A stretch of DNA of 64,000 nucleotides from Onthophagus taurus (lineage: Eukaryota; Arthropoda; Insecta; Coleoptera; Scarabaeidae), in the NCBI RefSeq assembly GCF_036711975.1, contig NC_091976.1, forward strand, positions 22,692,001-22,756,000. The letters are read 5' to 3'. Shown here piece by piece: positions 1 to 12,700 of this stretch. The position numbers and the translations under genes were made by a program. Under the pieces are notes generated by a model that ran no database searches, was not told the origin of the DNA, and saw only the letters and a program-made list of their open reading frames with translations. Every line of letters begins with the position of its first letter. Within the stretch, counting starts at the first letter, position 1.

Positions 1-290
1 ACTGATGCACTGCTGCAGTTAATGGGTTGATACCATTCGTGTTGATACCATAATTGGTGAGGAAGGTTTAAAGCATTTTTGTTTGTAGTAACAGTAAATA
101 CTTCTCATTGTTTAAATATCTATCAAGAGAAATGGTCTTAATTTGAGAGCTAGTGATTCCTGCCCATATATTCATTTTTTGGGGGTATTGTGTTCTGGTT
201 TCATTAAAGAAATGCTTTGTCAATTTACTTCACCAGTAACGGAAAATGTTGCTTCATCCGTAAATATAACATGATTCAAAAAATCAGAGT
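1..290 (-). mobile_element. decayed transposase fragment, mariner/IS630-like
   Basis: Read on the minus strand, this stretch gives a broken peptide containing FTDEATFSVTGEVN. It is followed by further pieces interrupted by stops, such as IYGQESLALKLRPFLLIDI. The FSDEATF-like motif is typical of the second catalytic block of mariner/IS630-type (DDE_3) transposases of insects. There is no open frame, so this is a relic cut by the window edge. The family assignment is from motif resemblance only. Confidence 0.4.
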
Positions 291-298
291 TATTGACA

Positions 299-1300
299 CA
301 GTAAAGCTTCGCTAATCCGAATCAATTAAAACCAGCTCAATTCAGATTATGGAAGCATGCATAAATATTGAATTTATATTTAAATATTAACAAAAAATAT
401 CTTATAAGTACTTATTTATAGATTTATTGTACTAGATAATGTATGCAATGAGGTGTATTGCATCCGCTCATTAAATACGTGTACTGAACCTTTTAATAGC
501 TTCCTCATGTTTCATTTTTAATTCGTTTTCGTTTGTCCCAGCGTCATGAAGAAAACTGACATCGCTGCCCTCACTATCCAGTGGAACATGATTTTTATCA
601 CCAACAATCCAATCGTTAATTTCTGATTGTGAAGGATGATCATCATTGTTTATTTGCTGGAGCATTACACCGATTTCTTTTAGTTCTTGTTCTGTTTTTT
701 GAACCGACATCCATTTATTTTTTTAGAATTGACAATGGAATGTCGTCATCAAGGTCCTCTTCCTCATCTGATTGTCCAAATACATTTCTCCAGCATTTTG
801 CTATTAAATTAGCATCCTTAACAGAGATTTTCTTCGGTGCTTTGGGATTATCGTCTTCTGCTATAAATAGAATATGTTCTAAGAGACTTTTCCGGTAATA
901 CACTTTGGTTAAACGAATTACATTTTGATCCATAGGTTGGATAAGTGGAGTACAATTGCGTGGCAGAAACATTGTTATTGTTAATCGACTTGGCGCATTG
1001 TCGATTAACAAAATTGCTTTACCACTCAGATTGTTTTCTGCTTCAAATTTTCCTATTTAACAAAAGACTCGTGAACCCATTTCACAAAAAGAGATTTTTT
1101 GTCGAGAAATATTCAACTGGAAGGCAGACACAGTTTTTAAAAACTCTCGGATTTTTTGATTTTCCGATAATCAACATTTTAAGTTTATGTGTGCCATCTT
1201 GTACAAGCAAGAAAAGTTACTCTTTCCTTTGATGTTTTTCTCTCTGGAGCAGTTAGTTAGCGAATCTTTTACGATTTCGGATTACAAGAGACATAATACA
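299..1300 (-). mobile_element. decayed pogo/Tigger-type DNA transposon
   Basis: The minus strand holds a frameshifted DDE transposase in recognisable order. First comes IGKSKNPRVFKNC near 1150, then GKAILLIDNAPS near 1010, and then CTPLIQPMDQNVIRLTK near 930-960. The acidic C-terminal tail runs on, in another frame, to about 471. These are hallmark blocks of Tigger/jerky-type pogo transposases, where the LIDNAPS aspartate is catalytic. The low-coordinate end begins CAGTAAAGC at 299, close to the usual pogo inverted-repeat start. Several frameshifts separate the blocks, so it is inactive. I did not find the opposite inverted repeat with certainty, so the right boundary is approximate. Confidence 0.75.
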
Positions 1301-1803
1301 AATTTTACGTTTTCTAATTTTGTTTAAATTGGGGGTGTTGATGATTTTCAAATTTGAAGCAGTGATACTTTTCATGTTTCAAGAACCTTAATACACTAGA
1401 TTTACTTATCCTTAATAGTCTTACCTACTGCCTTTTAGAAAGTCGATTGTTAATTTCGATATATTCAGTTAATTGCTTTCTAAGTGCATCATATAGCATC
1501 ACTTGTAATTTGCTCACAGGAATTGTCATCACTTCAATAAGTCGATATTGCGTAGCTTGCACACTGCAATTTCTGGAAATATAGTGGGCTGAGTTGTTAC
1601 AGACGTAATCCCGTTTTGACTTTCACCTTTGCATCTTTCAGTGGTTTAGAGCAATATGATCCTGATATAATCCTGTACAAATTCGTTCATAACAAAGGCA
1701 AAATTTTCAAAAAGTTTTTGAATTCTCATATTTTATTATAATAAAAATAATTTTTTTCAAATAACTTATTTGCATTTCTCACCTTACTTTTTATAATTAT
1801 TAG

Positions 1804-2303
1804 GGAGTGTTAAACAACCAACAGATGATTTAAATCATCACATAGAAACGCATAAAACGTCGAGAACGAATGGTTTTGTAACTTCAGGTAACCACATCAC
1901 AATTCGTTCGAATCCTTTAGCAGAAACCGACAACAAGGTGAGGTACATATTCCATTTTTTTAAATTATTTCTTATAATTTACCTCTAATATTAATAATTT
2001 CGTAATGGTACAAGGTTTGCTTAACGATTTTTTATGTAAAAAGCTTTTTTTAACAAGTTTACTAACGCGCAGTTCGTTTTCGTTACTAAAACCGGGGTAA
2101 TTCCGTCTTGTTTTCCAGAAAACTCTAGCTAGGATTTTTTCCAGACTCAGAACATGATCGAAATGTCCTGTTTGGCGGCCCAAAATAACAACTGTTCCGG
2201 CGGTGGTCAAACTTCCACGGGAGGAGGAGGAGGAAACGCGCGGGAAATTCATAACAACGTAGGCAAAAAGAGGCATAAAAACCCCGGTGAAAATTATGTT
2301 TAA
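1804..2303 (+). CDS. 3' terminal two coding exons of an unidentified gene
   Basis: Two in-phase exons are visible. Exon A is 1804-1937, preceded by an ATTATTAG acceptor and followed by the donor AAG|GTGAGG. Exon B is 2145-2303, with acceptor TTTTTTCCAG, ending in TAA. Exon A enters in phase 1 and exits in phase 0, and exon B continues in the same frame without a stop. The joined tail is about 96 residues. It is polar, rich in N, H and T, with a run of glycines (about residues 68-77) and a basic patch GKKRHK, and it ends NPGENYV. The upstream exons must lie left of the window or were missed, because the DNA between 1300 and 1800 shows no further exon. The hydrophilic tail would suit a cytoplasmic region or a nucleic-acid-binding protein, but I do not recognise the family. 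A possible poly(A) signal AATAAA lies near 2743. Confidence 0.5.
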
Positions 2304-3069
2304 AAAGGATTTATTATGAAATACTAAGAAAATTAGTTAAAAAAGAATGTGATTAGTGAAAAATAACCTGTGAATCGAATACGTATACTGTTAGAACTTT
2401 TTTAAGTTTTTATTTTATCGATTTTAATCTTGCCCCATCTTTTGTAAATAGATTAAATTTCTTTATTTTTAAGATTTTTATTGTGTATATAGATTTTTTT
2501 TTAAAGAATATTTATCCAATTTTCACCCCCACTTTATTTATTGTTGTTTATGATAGTTTAATTTTAATTAATCATTTAGAAATTCATAGTATTAATTTCA
2601 TAATGGTATATCTTCGATATACGTTATATTAAAACAAAATATTTATTTCGTACATAATTCGTGATTAAATTTAAACGGTGCCTTAGCGCTTGCCTTTATA
2701 ATACAATTTATCTTGTACATTCATAAATTCAGCTTCATAAAGAATAAAAAAACAATTGTTTTCATTTTTATTCTAGGAAACATTCATTTAAAAACCTTCA
2801 CTAATTACATAATCAACAAGGTTAAACCTATCTAATTAAAAACTCCCCTCTTTTCGCAACTTTCTATTATCATTTACTTTTCAAAATTACCTTTAATTCG
2901 CCTTAAACAGTGTAAAGCACTCTTTTAAAATCAAAAACGTTAAGAAATTAATTTTAATTCGCGTTATTTCTCAATAAATAATTAGTTAAAGTTAAAGAAT
3001 TTCAAAACGTAAAAGTATCCTTGAAGGAAAACATCAGTAAGAAGAAAACGTTACCTAAGTGAACACGAT
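2304..3069. other. 3' UTR and intergenic DNA
   Basis: Very AT-rich sequence with no exon-like frame. The left part is probably the 3' UTR of the preceding gene. The last 100 bases should hold the promoter and leader of the 102-aa gene. No clear TATA box or initiator could be singled out in this composition. Confidence 0.4.
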
Positions 3070-3378
3070 ATGTTGAAGTGTGTGTTAATTTTGTTAGTTT
3101 TTACATTGATTAATGGATATCCCATTGAAAAGCGACAAGAAAAAAGTGAAGATGATAAAGGAGCCTCCCCGCAACAATTAGAAGAATCATTCGGTGGCGA
3201 AACTCACGCGAAAGATGTTAAACAAGAAGAACCAAGTACGCCTAGAACAGGATTTTATTTCTTGGTTGATTGGAATTCGTTTCTTGAGTTAGATAATCAA
3301 GAAGGGAGAAGAGTTAGTTTACAATTTAGACCGAAAGCGGGAAACCCGAGGAATTTTCTTAATGTTTCTGTACCTTAA
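3070..3378 (+). CDS. small secreted protein with C-terminal RTGFY-DWN-AGNP domain
   Basis: A complete 102-aa frame starts with a clear signal peptide (residues 1-16, hydrophobic LILLVFTLING). A dibasic site EKR follows at residues 21-23, where a propeptide could be cut. Residues about 24-55 are acidic and polar, probably disordered. Residues 57-102 form the domain TPRTGFY...DWN..FLELDNQ...AGNP...VP. The same domain closes the protein encoded at 7930-9514, with 33 of 46 positions identical in a direct alignment. I know no named family for it. The gene has no intron within the coding region, and the start is fixed by the signal peptide. The neighbouring paralogous end suggests local duplication. 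The likely role is extracellular (matrix, eggshell or peptide-like), but nothing here proves a function. Confidence 0.75.
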   Translation: MLKCVLILLVFTLINGYPIEKRQEKSEDDKGASPQQLEESFGGETHAKDVKQEEPSTPRTGFYFLVDWNSFLELDNQEGRRVSLQFRPKAGNPRNFLNVSVP

Positions 3379-3387
3379 ATTAAATTA

Positions 3388-3393
3388 AATAAA
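3388..3393 (+). terminator. poly(A) signal of the 102-aa gene
   Basis: AATAAA lies 10 bases after the stop codon. It sits in a TTAAATTAAATAAATT context, so a chance match is possible. Confidence 0.4.
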
Positions 3394-4330
3394 TTAAATT
3401 TGGATTAGAAATTGAAAGTTTTCATTTCGAATCAATTAGGTTAATAATTGCAACCAACAAAATTGTGGTTATTTAAATTTAAAAGTGAAAGCCTGGTGTT
3501 TTTGACCTTTCCATGTCAAAGTTTTCTATGTTGTCTAAGCAAGTAAGAAAGTTATTCATTTAAAATAAATTTTTACGTAATTTTTAATACAAAAAACTTT
3601 TTTGGGACATCAAAAATTTCTCAAGAAAATACTTTAAGAATAAATTAAAAAAAAATTGACCTAGATTTCAAAAGATTCTTTTAAAATTACTGGTGACTTA
3701 AAATTGTCTTCTTCACGTTGAAGAAGGGGATTTCAACGTCTTCGGTGGGGACGAGACGTACAAGAAAGTAATGAAGCGCGCTGAGCATTTTAGTTTCGTC
3801 TTGAAGTGCTTTCGAAAGAAAACGTCTCTTACTTTCACGTTGAGCGCGAGATATGCGTAATTTAAAAAAGTGATTAATAAAAAACAAAAATTTTTTAAGG
3901 TTTATTTAAAGGTTTGTATAAATTTTTAAAAATCCTTCGTGAACTTTCTCTATCTTGGTATTTTTGGGATAAATTTCAACATTAACTTTCATTTTCTTTT
4001 CTAATAAAACTTTCTTTTAATTCCCGCGGGAAAATATATCAAAATTTAATTAGTTAAAATAATAGAATTAAATATTTGGGGTCACTTGGTCAACTTACTG
4101 TATTAGAAGATTCATTTACTATGTAAATATTCACGTATTAGTTCGCGCCAAATATTGCTCTAACGGTTCAAACAAAACCAAAGACGGATCAAAAGTAGTT
4201 CCTTTTCAAAAGGAGGCTAAAAGTTGCTAATAACTTAAGTATAGGCTTGGAAATGTCCACTTTAACACGCAAACTGAAATTGTTTAAATAACTGTCTTAG
4301 AAGAATTTTAATTCTTATTCTTGTTTCTAG
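3394..4330. other. intergenic region and probable 5' UTR intron
   Basis: There is no convincing coding exon. A GC-richer island at about 3700-3850 contains a short hairpin (CTTCTTCA/TGAAGAAG) and an antisense 66-codon frame that resembles nothing I know. The sequence just before 4331 (TTCTTGTTTCTAG) is a strong splice acceptor directly preceding the ATG. This implies an unseen upstream non-coding exon for the next gene somewhere in this interval. Confidence 0.4.
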
Positions 4331-7300
4331 ATGATCCATTTAATTTTCATCTTAATATTTGTAACATCACCATCAAATTCACAAAATCATCAAGATTTAG
4401 TGCGAGGTTTCGCTTTAAATCCAGCTGAAATCAACAACATTTATTTCAACCCAACTAATTTTAATTACAAAAAAGATTTGCCACCTCAGCCTTTAATACG
4501 ACCGGAAGCGACGATCGAAGAAACAGTTCACGAAGTTGAAGAGTTAATAAAAAAAGATCCAAAACTACCACGTTTAACCCGCGGAGAAATCGTCGATATC
4601 ATTGAGAATATAACAAAAATCGGCGATGGGGCTGTAAAGAATTATCGAGATGAAGGAAAAAGAGCTTTAATGGTTGTGATGCCTTTTACAGCGGGAAGTG
4701 CTCAAGGTGATGATATAAAAGAGTTGTACACAAGAACTCCGGTTACAAGGATAATTGGAAATGAAGATAATAAAAATAGCGATGCGGAGAAAGTTCGGGG
4801 GAAGAAAAAAAAACCTCCGAGGAAGTGGGAAAACGAAGTTTTCGAAAACGATGTTCCAAAATTTCAATATTTACCGAGCACGACACAAAAAAGTTCCATC
4901 ACAAAATCAAAACCGGCGAGTTTCTCTTTTATGACTCAACTAAATAATAACATAAAACCAATCAATTTCGAAAAAGAACGTGTTAAAACTGAAACCACAA
5001 CAATAAAAAATTCATTTGAGCCCGATGTAAAACATACAAATCATAATTATGAAATGAACTCTGGAATGCGAGTGGTCGCTCCTTCGTTTTTAAGAGCCCA
5101 CTTTACCAGGTCGGTCAGTTTCTGAGGGGCGCAGACGACGGACGTTCGGAAGCAACGAGGCGGAGTTTATTTTCTACTAGGCCCGACCCTTTATAGATAA
5201 AAAAAAACATCGTGTTTATTTTATTACGATTCTTTTTCTCGTCGATGTTGTTAATGAAGAAATTAAACGACTTCTTCTAAATATTATTGTTTATTAACAA
5301 TTTTTCTTAATTACGAATTACAATCAATCTTTTTATTGACTTTCCATTTTATTTATTATTTTGATTTTTTATTAATAATCGTAGTCGTAGCCCACCTTTT
5401 TACTACGTTTGTTTTTTTAAGTATTTTGGTTCACAACAATTTACATTACGCAAATATCAGTTTTTTAATGCTTTTTTTCGATATGAATAGAATATTAATT
5501 TTTTAATAGAGAAATTAGAGAAAGAAGTTGAGAACATCTAAGATTATGGGTTTATAATTCAATTGAATGTAAGGCAAAAATCAATTTCAAATGCAATAAA
5601 TAATTTTGCGAGGCATAAAACATTTATATCATTTTGAAACGAAAATAACATTTATAACTTCATTTTATATTAAAATAGATATATTTGCAATACAGGGAAT
5701 GTGAAAAGTTCGGTACAACATTTATAAATTATATCTTTGTTGTATTATTATGCGTTCGTTTGATATACAGGTGTCTCAGAGTAACCGTGTAAGTAATTTT
5801 ATTTGAAAACACAGGTAGTTACAAAAATTAAAGAAAAAATAGCTGAATAAATGTGGTTCCTGTATGAATATTATTACTTTTCATTCGAACTTTTTTAATA
5901 TTTCTGTTTAAAAAAATGGACTGCATGGTCTGCATCACCTTGTATAAGTAAATGAAATAATATGTAATACCTAATTAATAATAATATTAAATAATGATTC
6001 AAGTATACAAAATATGGCTAATAGTGTAATAAATAAAACAGCCCTGACTAGAAAAATCTTTAGGAAATTTTAATTTGCCATCGTTGAATAGATGTAAGCT
6101 CTTGAAATTCGCTGGACACTTCACCTCGACGATGGCATTTTCGTTTTTTATTGTTTCATTTGGACTTGCAACTAAGAATCCATACATCCTACGGATGAAT
6201 AGAGCTCAAAAGTTTGCTGGCAAGTTATATTTACTTTCAAATTTTTTTAATGCAGGCCATTCATAGTCTTGGCCATGTTTAGTGTTATTATTTCTAGCAA
6301 ATTTCGAGTACAAGATTGATTTAACTTTATTTAAGCAAGACGTGTCATTTCTCATCCTAGATACATCACCAAATCTCGATGCAGTTAGGCACAGATACCT
6401 TTCTTGGATCCATATCTGATTGGTACTTTAGCTTCTGGTAAGAATTTGTATTTTATTTCTGTTAATGCATCCATCTTGCAAGTTTCCAATAAATTCTTCT
6501 TTCTTTTATATTCTTCGTGTGAAATGTCACTCATAAATTATAACCGAATTGCTATCATTACCCTGATCGGCTTTCGCTACCTACCTGAATTACCCTGTAT
6601 ACACGAGTATTTTTTTTTATGTATACAATTATTTTATAGCAGTACCACTCCGGATGATGCATTGTAATTGACGTTCGAGCGTTTAGCGTTTACAGTCTTT
6701 ATTCAGTCTTTATTTACTTCTTCTGAAGCTGTAACTAAATTAATTCTTCTTTACCTGCGTTCTTCATAGACTGCTATGCCATGTCACTTACGGTTTCTCG
6801 ATATTTTTGGAATGGTTTTGTTAACATAAATGGTATATCCACACATAACAATAATTCTTCAGCCTGTGTACATCCGGTACCGACAGATAACAGAAACAAC
6901 AGCAGAGTTTATCTCAATAGACTCTTTGCTTTCTTCAGTGTAAAGCTTCCTTTTTATCCCGCACATAAAACATAAAAGAAATGAGTTGCTAAGCCCTTCT
7001 TTTGACTCATTAATAAATTTAATGTGAGTTTTGTTGCAGTTGAATGGATTATTCTCCACCATCATCAGTATTTGGTTCTGCATCATTTGTTTATTTGTTT
7101 ATTCTTTTTAAATAAGTCCTTTTTATGTGTGCTACAGTTTATACAATAAAATTAATAAAATTTAACTTACCTTTCGGAATGAATACATTTTTCAATTGAA
7201 TCTTGGACTATAAAATATGAAATTTTAGATTTTATAAAAATTTATATCGTAAATTATTATCGTCTATTACTCCTTTTTCGAGAACATCTTCAAATGCTAA

Positions 7301-9514
7301 GGGGTAGTTTTTTAGATGAACATACTTACCCATTGTTTATAAAAACTTTACACAAACTAAATTAAACTAACACTATAGTACACAATAAAATAACAACTAT
7401 TGACTATAAATTCAAAAATTTTGTTAAATTACACAATCATCAGTAGAAAATCACGGAAAATAAAGTTCAAAACGTACTTTTGGAAATGATTATTTTCTCT
7501 ACCACATTAAGAAGTTATAGATAAAACAAGGAGCTTGGATGAAGAGAGTCGATGTCAGCGCCGCTCAGTCGGCAGGAGGCGGGACTAACGCGGTGGTAAT
7601 ACTTCGTGGGAATCTTGACGGAAAATATTCATTTTTACGCTACCTTTTTGCAATTTTAGCAAATTACAAACTATTCCTTTATAACTAAAAATTTTGAAAA
7701 AATTATTTGAAAAATGTTACTATTTTCAAGTATACTATCATGCAAGCTAAAAAAGAACGACCAAATTCTATAATATTGAGGAAAAAAACCCCTTTTTTTG
7801 GAAAACTTTAAAAATTTTCACCATGCGCTATGTAGAATTGTTAGAAGAAGCTATGTACAAAATTTCATCCAAATATTTTCATAAATAATGTATGTTTTTT
7901 GTAATTTGCCGAGCTGTATGGTAAAGTAGCCTCTTAATGACGATGACCGATGATGGTTATTCAGTTCCTTATGTTGTCCGAAGAAAACCGCAAATTCAAC
8001 CTGAAGTAACTATAGAAGAAGTTAAAATTACCCCCGATATGTATGGGGATACACCAATACCAAAACCGAAAGAAAATTTTAAAATAACAACACCAAAAAT
8101 GTTTATGGATCAAAATAAATTTTATATGCCAAAACTATCAGTAACAACACCAACAACTTCAACAAGAACGACAATGACAACAACAACTGAAATGAATTTA
8201 ATAAAAGAAATTAATAAAATCGAAGAAAATGAATTAATAAGTATTAAAGAAAATAAAAAAAGTGAAAATAAAAAAGAAGCTTCAGTTATTTTAGATGAAA
8301 TTTCAATTCCAAACCATTACAAAGGTGTAATTAAAGATTTAGATTTATTGATAACTCCCGAAAACGACAAAATTCCTTTCACCCAACAAATATTAAAACC
8401 TCTCCATCAAGACGATTCATTAAAAACACCTTCAACATCCCCAATTCCCGATATATCAAACGTCGCGAATAACTTATCACCGGAAATGAAAGATCTCCTA
8501 ATGAGTTTTGGTTTAATAAATAAACCAACGTCCAAAAAACCCGAATCATCAACAACAACCGAAGAAATTCCTTACATTCAAAATGTTCAAATCAACCCAC
8601 AATCTTACGTCAGATTTAAACCGCTCCCAAAAAGTTCTGGTCGAGATGATATGGAGGAATTATTATCAAGATTTGGATTGGGACGAAATCGAAATGAAAA
8701 AGCTATTGATTTTGATAAAGAAAAGAAAACCATGAAGAAAACATCGGAAATTTCCGATTTAGATGTAATCCCCGATAACTTTAAAAACGTCGTTAAAAAT
8801 TTAGGGTTCAATGAAAATACGATAAAAAATATTAATCAAGGCGAAAAACACATTTTTAAACCAACGAAATTAAATAATACCGAAGAAGAATTGAAAAAGC
8901 TCGGAAAATTATTGAATATGATTAAAGATTTAGAAGAAATGAAAGGAAATATTACCGAAGATAGTCTTAAAGATTTCGATTCGGAAACTTTAAAGGAATT
9001 AATCGGGGGTATTAATGGAAATTTAGATACTCGAGAAAATTTTTTAGATCCCAATTCAATTCAACTTAATTTCGATGATCAATTAAAAAAAGATTTTAAA
9101 CGTCAAAATGAAAAATCCAACATCGTTACTGTTACTCCAAGTACACTTTTTAATAATCCAACAACCACAAATTCATCGATTGAGGAAAATTTAACAACAG
9201 AAAGTTTAACAGCAGAAACTTTAACATCGCAAAATACAGAATCTACAACAGAAAATGTTTTTGTAGTTTCTAGCATTCCCGATGAACCAAAACAAAGTGG
9301 TTTGGAAGATTTAGAATCATCGTTTGGAAATGTGGAACCACAATCTTCAACGGAAGAAATCACGACTACTACAACACCAAGAACTGGATTTTATTACTTA
9401 TTAGATTGGAATACTTTCTTGGAATTGGATAATCAAAATGGGAAAAGGGTAAATTTACGCTTTCAACCTCACGCGGGAAATCCAAATTATTTTATAAACG
9501 TCCAAGTGCCTTAG
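4331..9514 (+). CDS. probable two-exon secreted protein, paralogous C-terminal domain
   Basis: The model joins 4331-5109 to 7930-9514 and gives about 787 aa. Exon 1 starts at an ATG placed directly after a good acceptor. It encodes a signal peptide (MIHLIFILIFVTSPSNS) and then a polar region with PEATIEETVHEVEEL. The donor AG|GTCGGT is weak, and the acceptor is a tandem AAAGTAG; both acceptor choices keep the frame. Exon 2 begins with a similar PEVTIEEVKI block. It then has Thr-rich and charged low-complexity stretches, repeated short DLL.FGL motifs (near residues 188 and 244 of the exon frame), and finally TPRTGFYYLLDWN...AGNP...VQVP, matching the end of the 102-aa protein at 3070. Threonine runs suggest O-glycosylation. 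The 2.8-kb intron contains a decayed transposon. The two halves could instead be separate genes, since only phase, the repeated PE.TIEE motif and secretion logic link them. Function is unknown. Confidence 0.55.
5999..7100 (-). mobile_element. decayed DNA-transposon ORF with YqaJ-type exonuclease motif
   Basis: On the minus strand near 6187-6090 the peptide MYGFLVASPNE is followed by ENAIVEVKCP. This is the pattern GxxASPDG...VEVKCP of YqaJ-like exonuclease domains carried by several insect DNA transposons. Upstream on the same strand (7086-6860) is a Cys-containing stretch with FLLCFMCGIKR, which fits the N-terminal part of such ORFs. Frameshifts and stops separate the pieces. It lies inside the proposed intron of the neighbouring secreted-protein gene. 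No terminal repeats were identified. Confidence 0.55.
7101..7929. other. remainder of intron 1 of the secreted-protein gene
   Basis: AT-rich sequence without exons. A short GC-rich patch at about 7545-7600 stands out and may be a transposon terminus, but no matching partner was found. Confidence 0.35.
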
Positions 9515-9642
9515 TTAATTTATAAAAAGACTGGTTAATGTTAAGTTTTTAATTTATTATGAATTGTTTTTGTTTTTAAACTTTCCAATAAGAGAAATTT
9601 TATTGTTAGGTATCACCTTGGTTATTTACTGTGACTGAAACG

Positions 9643-9648
9643 AATAAA
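9643..9648 (+). terminator. poly(A) signal
   Basis: AATAAA lies 129 bases after the stop at 9514 and only 115 bases before the next gene's ATG. The intergenic spacer is very compact, and the next promoter must overlap this 3' UTR. Confidence 0.5.
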
Positions 9649-9762
9649 GAAAAATGAAAACCAACATTCAAATTTCCCTCTTTGCTTTACAACCAAGAAA
9701 ATCAACTTTTTTTTGTAATCCTCAATAAATCTTCAACACCTTTCATTTTCGTTTCCGTAAAA

Positions 9763-12700
9763 ATGGACGTTCGCGTTTTAAATCTCGTAATTTTCGTAAT
9801 CTCGCCGATTTTTATAGTGAAAATCGATTCGTTTGAAAATAAAGTGAAGTTCGTCTACCAAGCGGACGATTTAAGTTTCAAAGAAGGTAATTATCGCTTT
9901 AAATTTACCGTTCGTGACCTTTGACGATGACTTTTATAGAACTCGTTATCACGAATGTAACGTGCGATGAGGAATTGGAATTGGATCACGATATCTTTAA
10001 ATGGAAAAGCATGACCTTAAATGATAGAAATTACGCCGTTGGAATTTCCGAAACCGGAATTTGTTTATTAAATGATCTTCGTGAGGAGGTTTTTAGTGTT
10101 TGCAAAAACATTACAGGTAAAAAAACATATTTTAAATAAATTAAAGTTTATATGAAATAGAGATTAAATGTTGAGCCGTTTCAAAAAGCGATGAAAAGAA
10201 TTGCAAATGTATAATTGAAGGATAAGAAAAGGTATTTGATAATAGTATTTTGTTAGCTTTGCGTTTTAAGAAGTAATTACAACGCAATATTTTCATTTTA
10301 ACATAAAAAACCAGTTCAGCTTCATAAAAATTAGAACAAAATGTTAATTTGTTGCAATGAATTGGAAGATGTAACATTTTAATTGGGGTAACATACTGAG
10401 GAGTAGCTGCATCTTCTTGAAAATATAATTCGTTTTCATCAAGTAAGTTCCAGTGATTTGCAATGAATTTTGTCCAATTTTCTGAATTAAACCAAAACTA
10501 CACTTTATAGTATTAAGTTTTATTAAAGGGTTTTGCATTGCTGTAATTATGAATGAAATAAAGCAATTCGCAAAAGTTTTGATGCACAACCAGTATACAC
10601 GTTTTGAGACAAGACTGTCGTTTCCTCTACGTCCATAAACAAATCGAACAAAACTATTACACTCACCATTACAGTCCATTGTTTTAGATTTAATAAGAAA
10701 ATTAATCTTGCCAAAATCATGTCTCCTTGAATATTTTACAACATAGAATAGACTCTATTAGTGGTGGAACGGGTATCCGGCAACTATCCGGTATCCGGCC
10801 TAACTTTATTTATATCAGTTTTGTCATTAGCAACCTCATTGTAACAATCTCAATACGATATATACAATCTTTTGTTGCAGTTTCGTCTAGTTTTCTTTTC
10901 TTCGCTTGTAATTCATCATCACATTTATTACTAACAGAACTGTCGCTGTTATCACTTTCGATTATTAATTAAAATATCCTCTTTCTAATGCAACAAGCCG
11001 TTCTGAAAAATCACTTTCAGTTCTTGAGAAATAAATTTTTGAAATCATCGACAATTTTTTCAATTTTCGCCGATTAAGTTTTAAAAATTCGTATAAAATC
11101 CAGTTCTTGGAATATGAGTATGAAAATCTCCTAAAGTGTTAATAAAAGTGTCTTCTTTCCAATGATCCAACCCGATTTGAAAAATAACTTTCAGTTTTTG
11201 AGAAAACAATATTTGAAGTTTTAATAAATTTTTCGATGCTGCAATTTTCATCGATAACATTCAAAATTCGTTATAAAATTAATTTCTTGAAGGATCCTTG
11301 AGGAAATATCACCAATTATTAATTAAAGTATCCTCTTTTAAATGCAACAAGCCATTTTGAAAGATCGCTTTTAGTTTTTAAGAAATATTTTTTGAAATTA
11401 TCGACAATTTTTTCGAATTTTGCAATTTTCGCCGATTATGTTTTAAAAATTCGTATAAAATCCAGTTCTTGGGATATGGGTGTAAAAATCTCCTAAAGTG
11501 CTAATAAAAGTGTCTTCTTTCCAATGAACCAATCCGTTTTGAAAAATAAGTTTTAGTTTTTGAGAAAACAATATTTGAAGTTTTGATAAAATTTTCGATG
11601 TTGCAATTTTCATCGATAATTTTCAAAATTCGCTATAAAATTAATTTCTTGAAGGATCCTTGTGGAAATATCACCAATTATTAATTAAAGTATCCTCTTC
11701 TTAATGCAACAAACCGTTTTGAAAGATCGCTTTTAGTTTTTAAGAAATATTTTTTGAAATTATCGACAATTTTTTCGAATTTTGCAATTTTCGCCGATTA
11801 TGTTTTAAAAATTCGTATAAAATGCAGTTCTTGGGATATGGATGTAAAAAACTCCTAAAGTGCTAATAAAAGTGTCTTCTTTCCAATGAACCAATCCGTT
11901 TTGACAAATAAGTTTTAGTTTTTGAGAAAACAATATTTGAAGTTTTGATAAAATTTTCGATGTTGCAATTTTTATCGATAATTTTCAAAATTCGCTATAA
12001 AATTAATTTCTTGAAGGATCCTTGAGGAAATATCACCAATTATTAATTAAAGTATCCTCTTCTTAATGCAACAAGCCGTTTTGAAAGATCGCTTTTAGTT
12101 TTTAAGAAATATTTTTTGAAATTATCGACAATATTTTCGAATTTTGCAATTATCGCCGATTAAGCTTTAAAAATTCGTATAAAATCCAGTTCTTGGAATA
12201 TGAGTATGAAAATCTCCTAAAGTGTTAATAAAAGTGTCTTCTTTCCAATGATCTAACCCGTTTTGAAAAATAACTTTCAGTTTTTGAGAAAACAATATTT
12301 GAAGTTTTAATAAAATTTTCGATGTTGCAATTTTCATCGATAATTTTCAAAATTCGCTATAAAATTAATTTCGTGAAGAATCCTTGTGGAAATATCACCA
12401 ATTATTAATCAAAGTATCCTCTTTTTAATGCAACAAGCCGTTTTGAAAAATCGCTTTTAGTTTTTAAGAAATAATTTTTTGAAATTATCGGCAATTTTTT
12501 CAAAATTTGCAATTTTCGCCGATTAACTTTTAAAAATTCGTATAAAATCCAGTTTTTGGAATATGGGTGTAAAAATCTCCCAAAGTGTTAATAAAAGTGT
12601 CTTGTTTCCAATGAACCAACCCGTTTTGCAAAATAGCTTTTAGTTTTTGAGAAAACAGAGAGAGAGAGAAATAATCTTTATCGGCTATTGATCAGGAGAT

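Noticed and set aside
8605-9363. Antisense ORFs of 68-86 codons
   Set aside because: Shadows of the sense coding exon 7930-9514.
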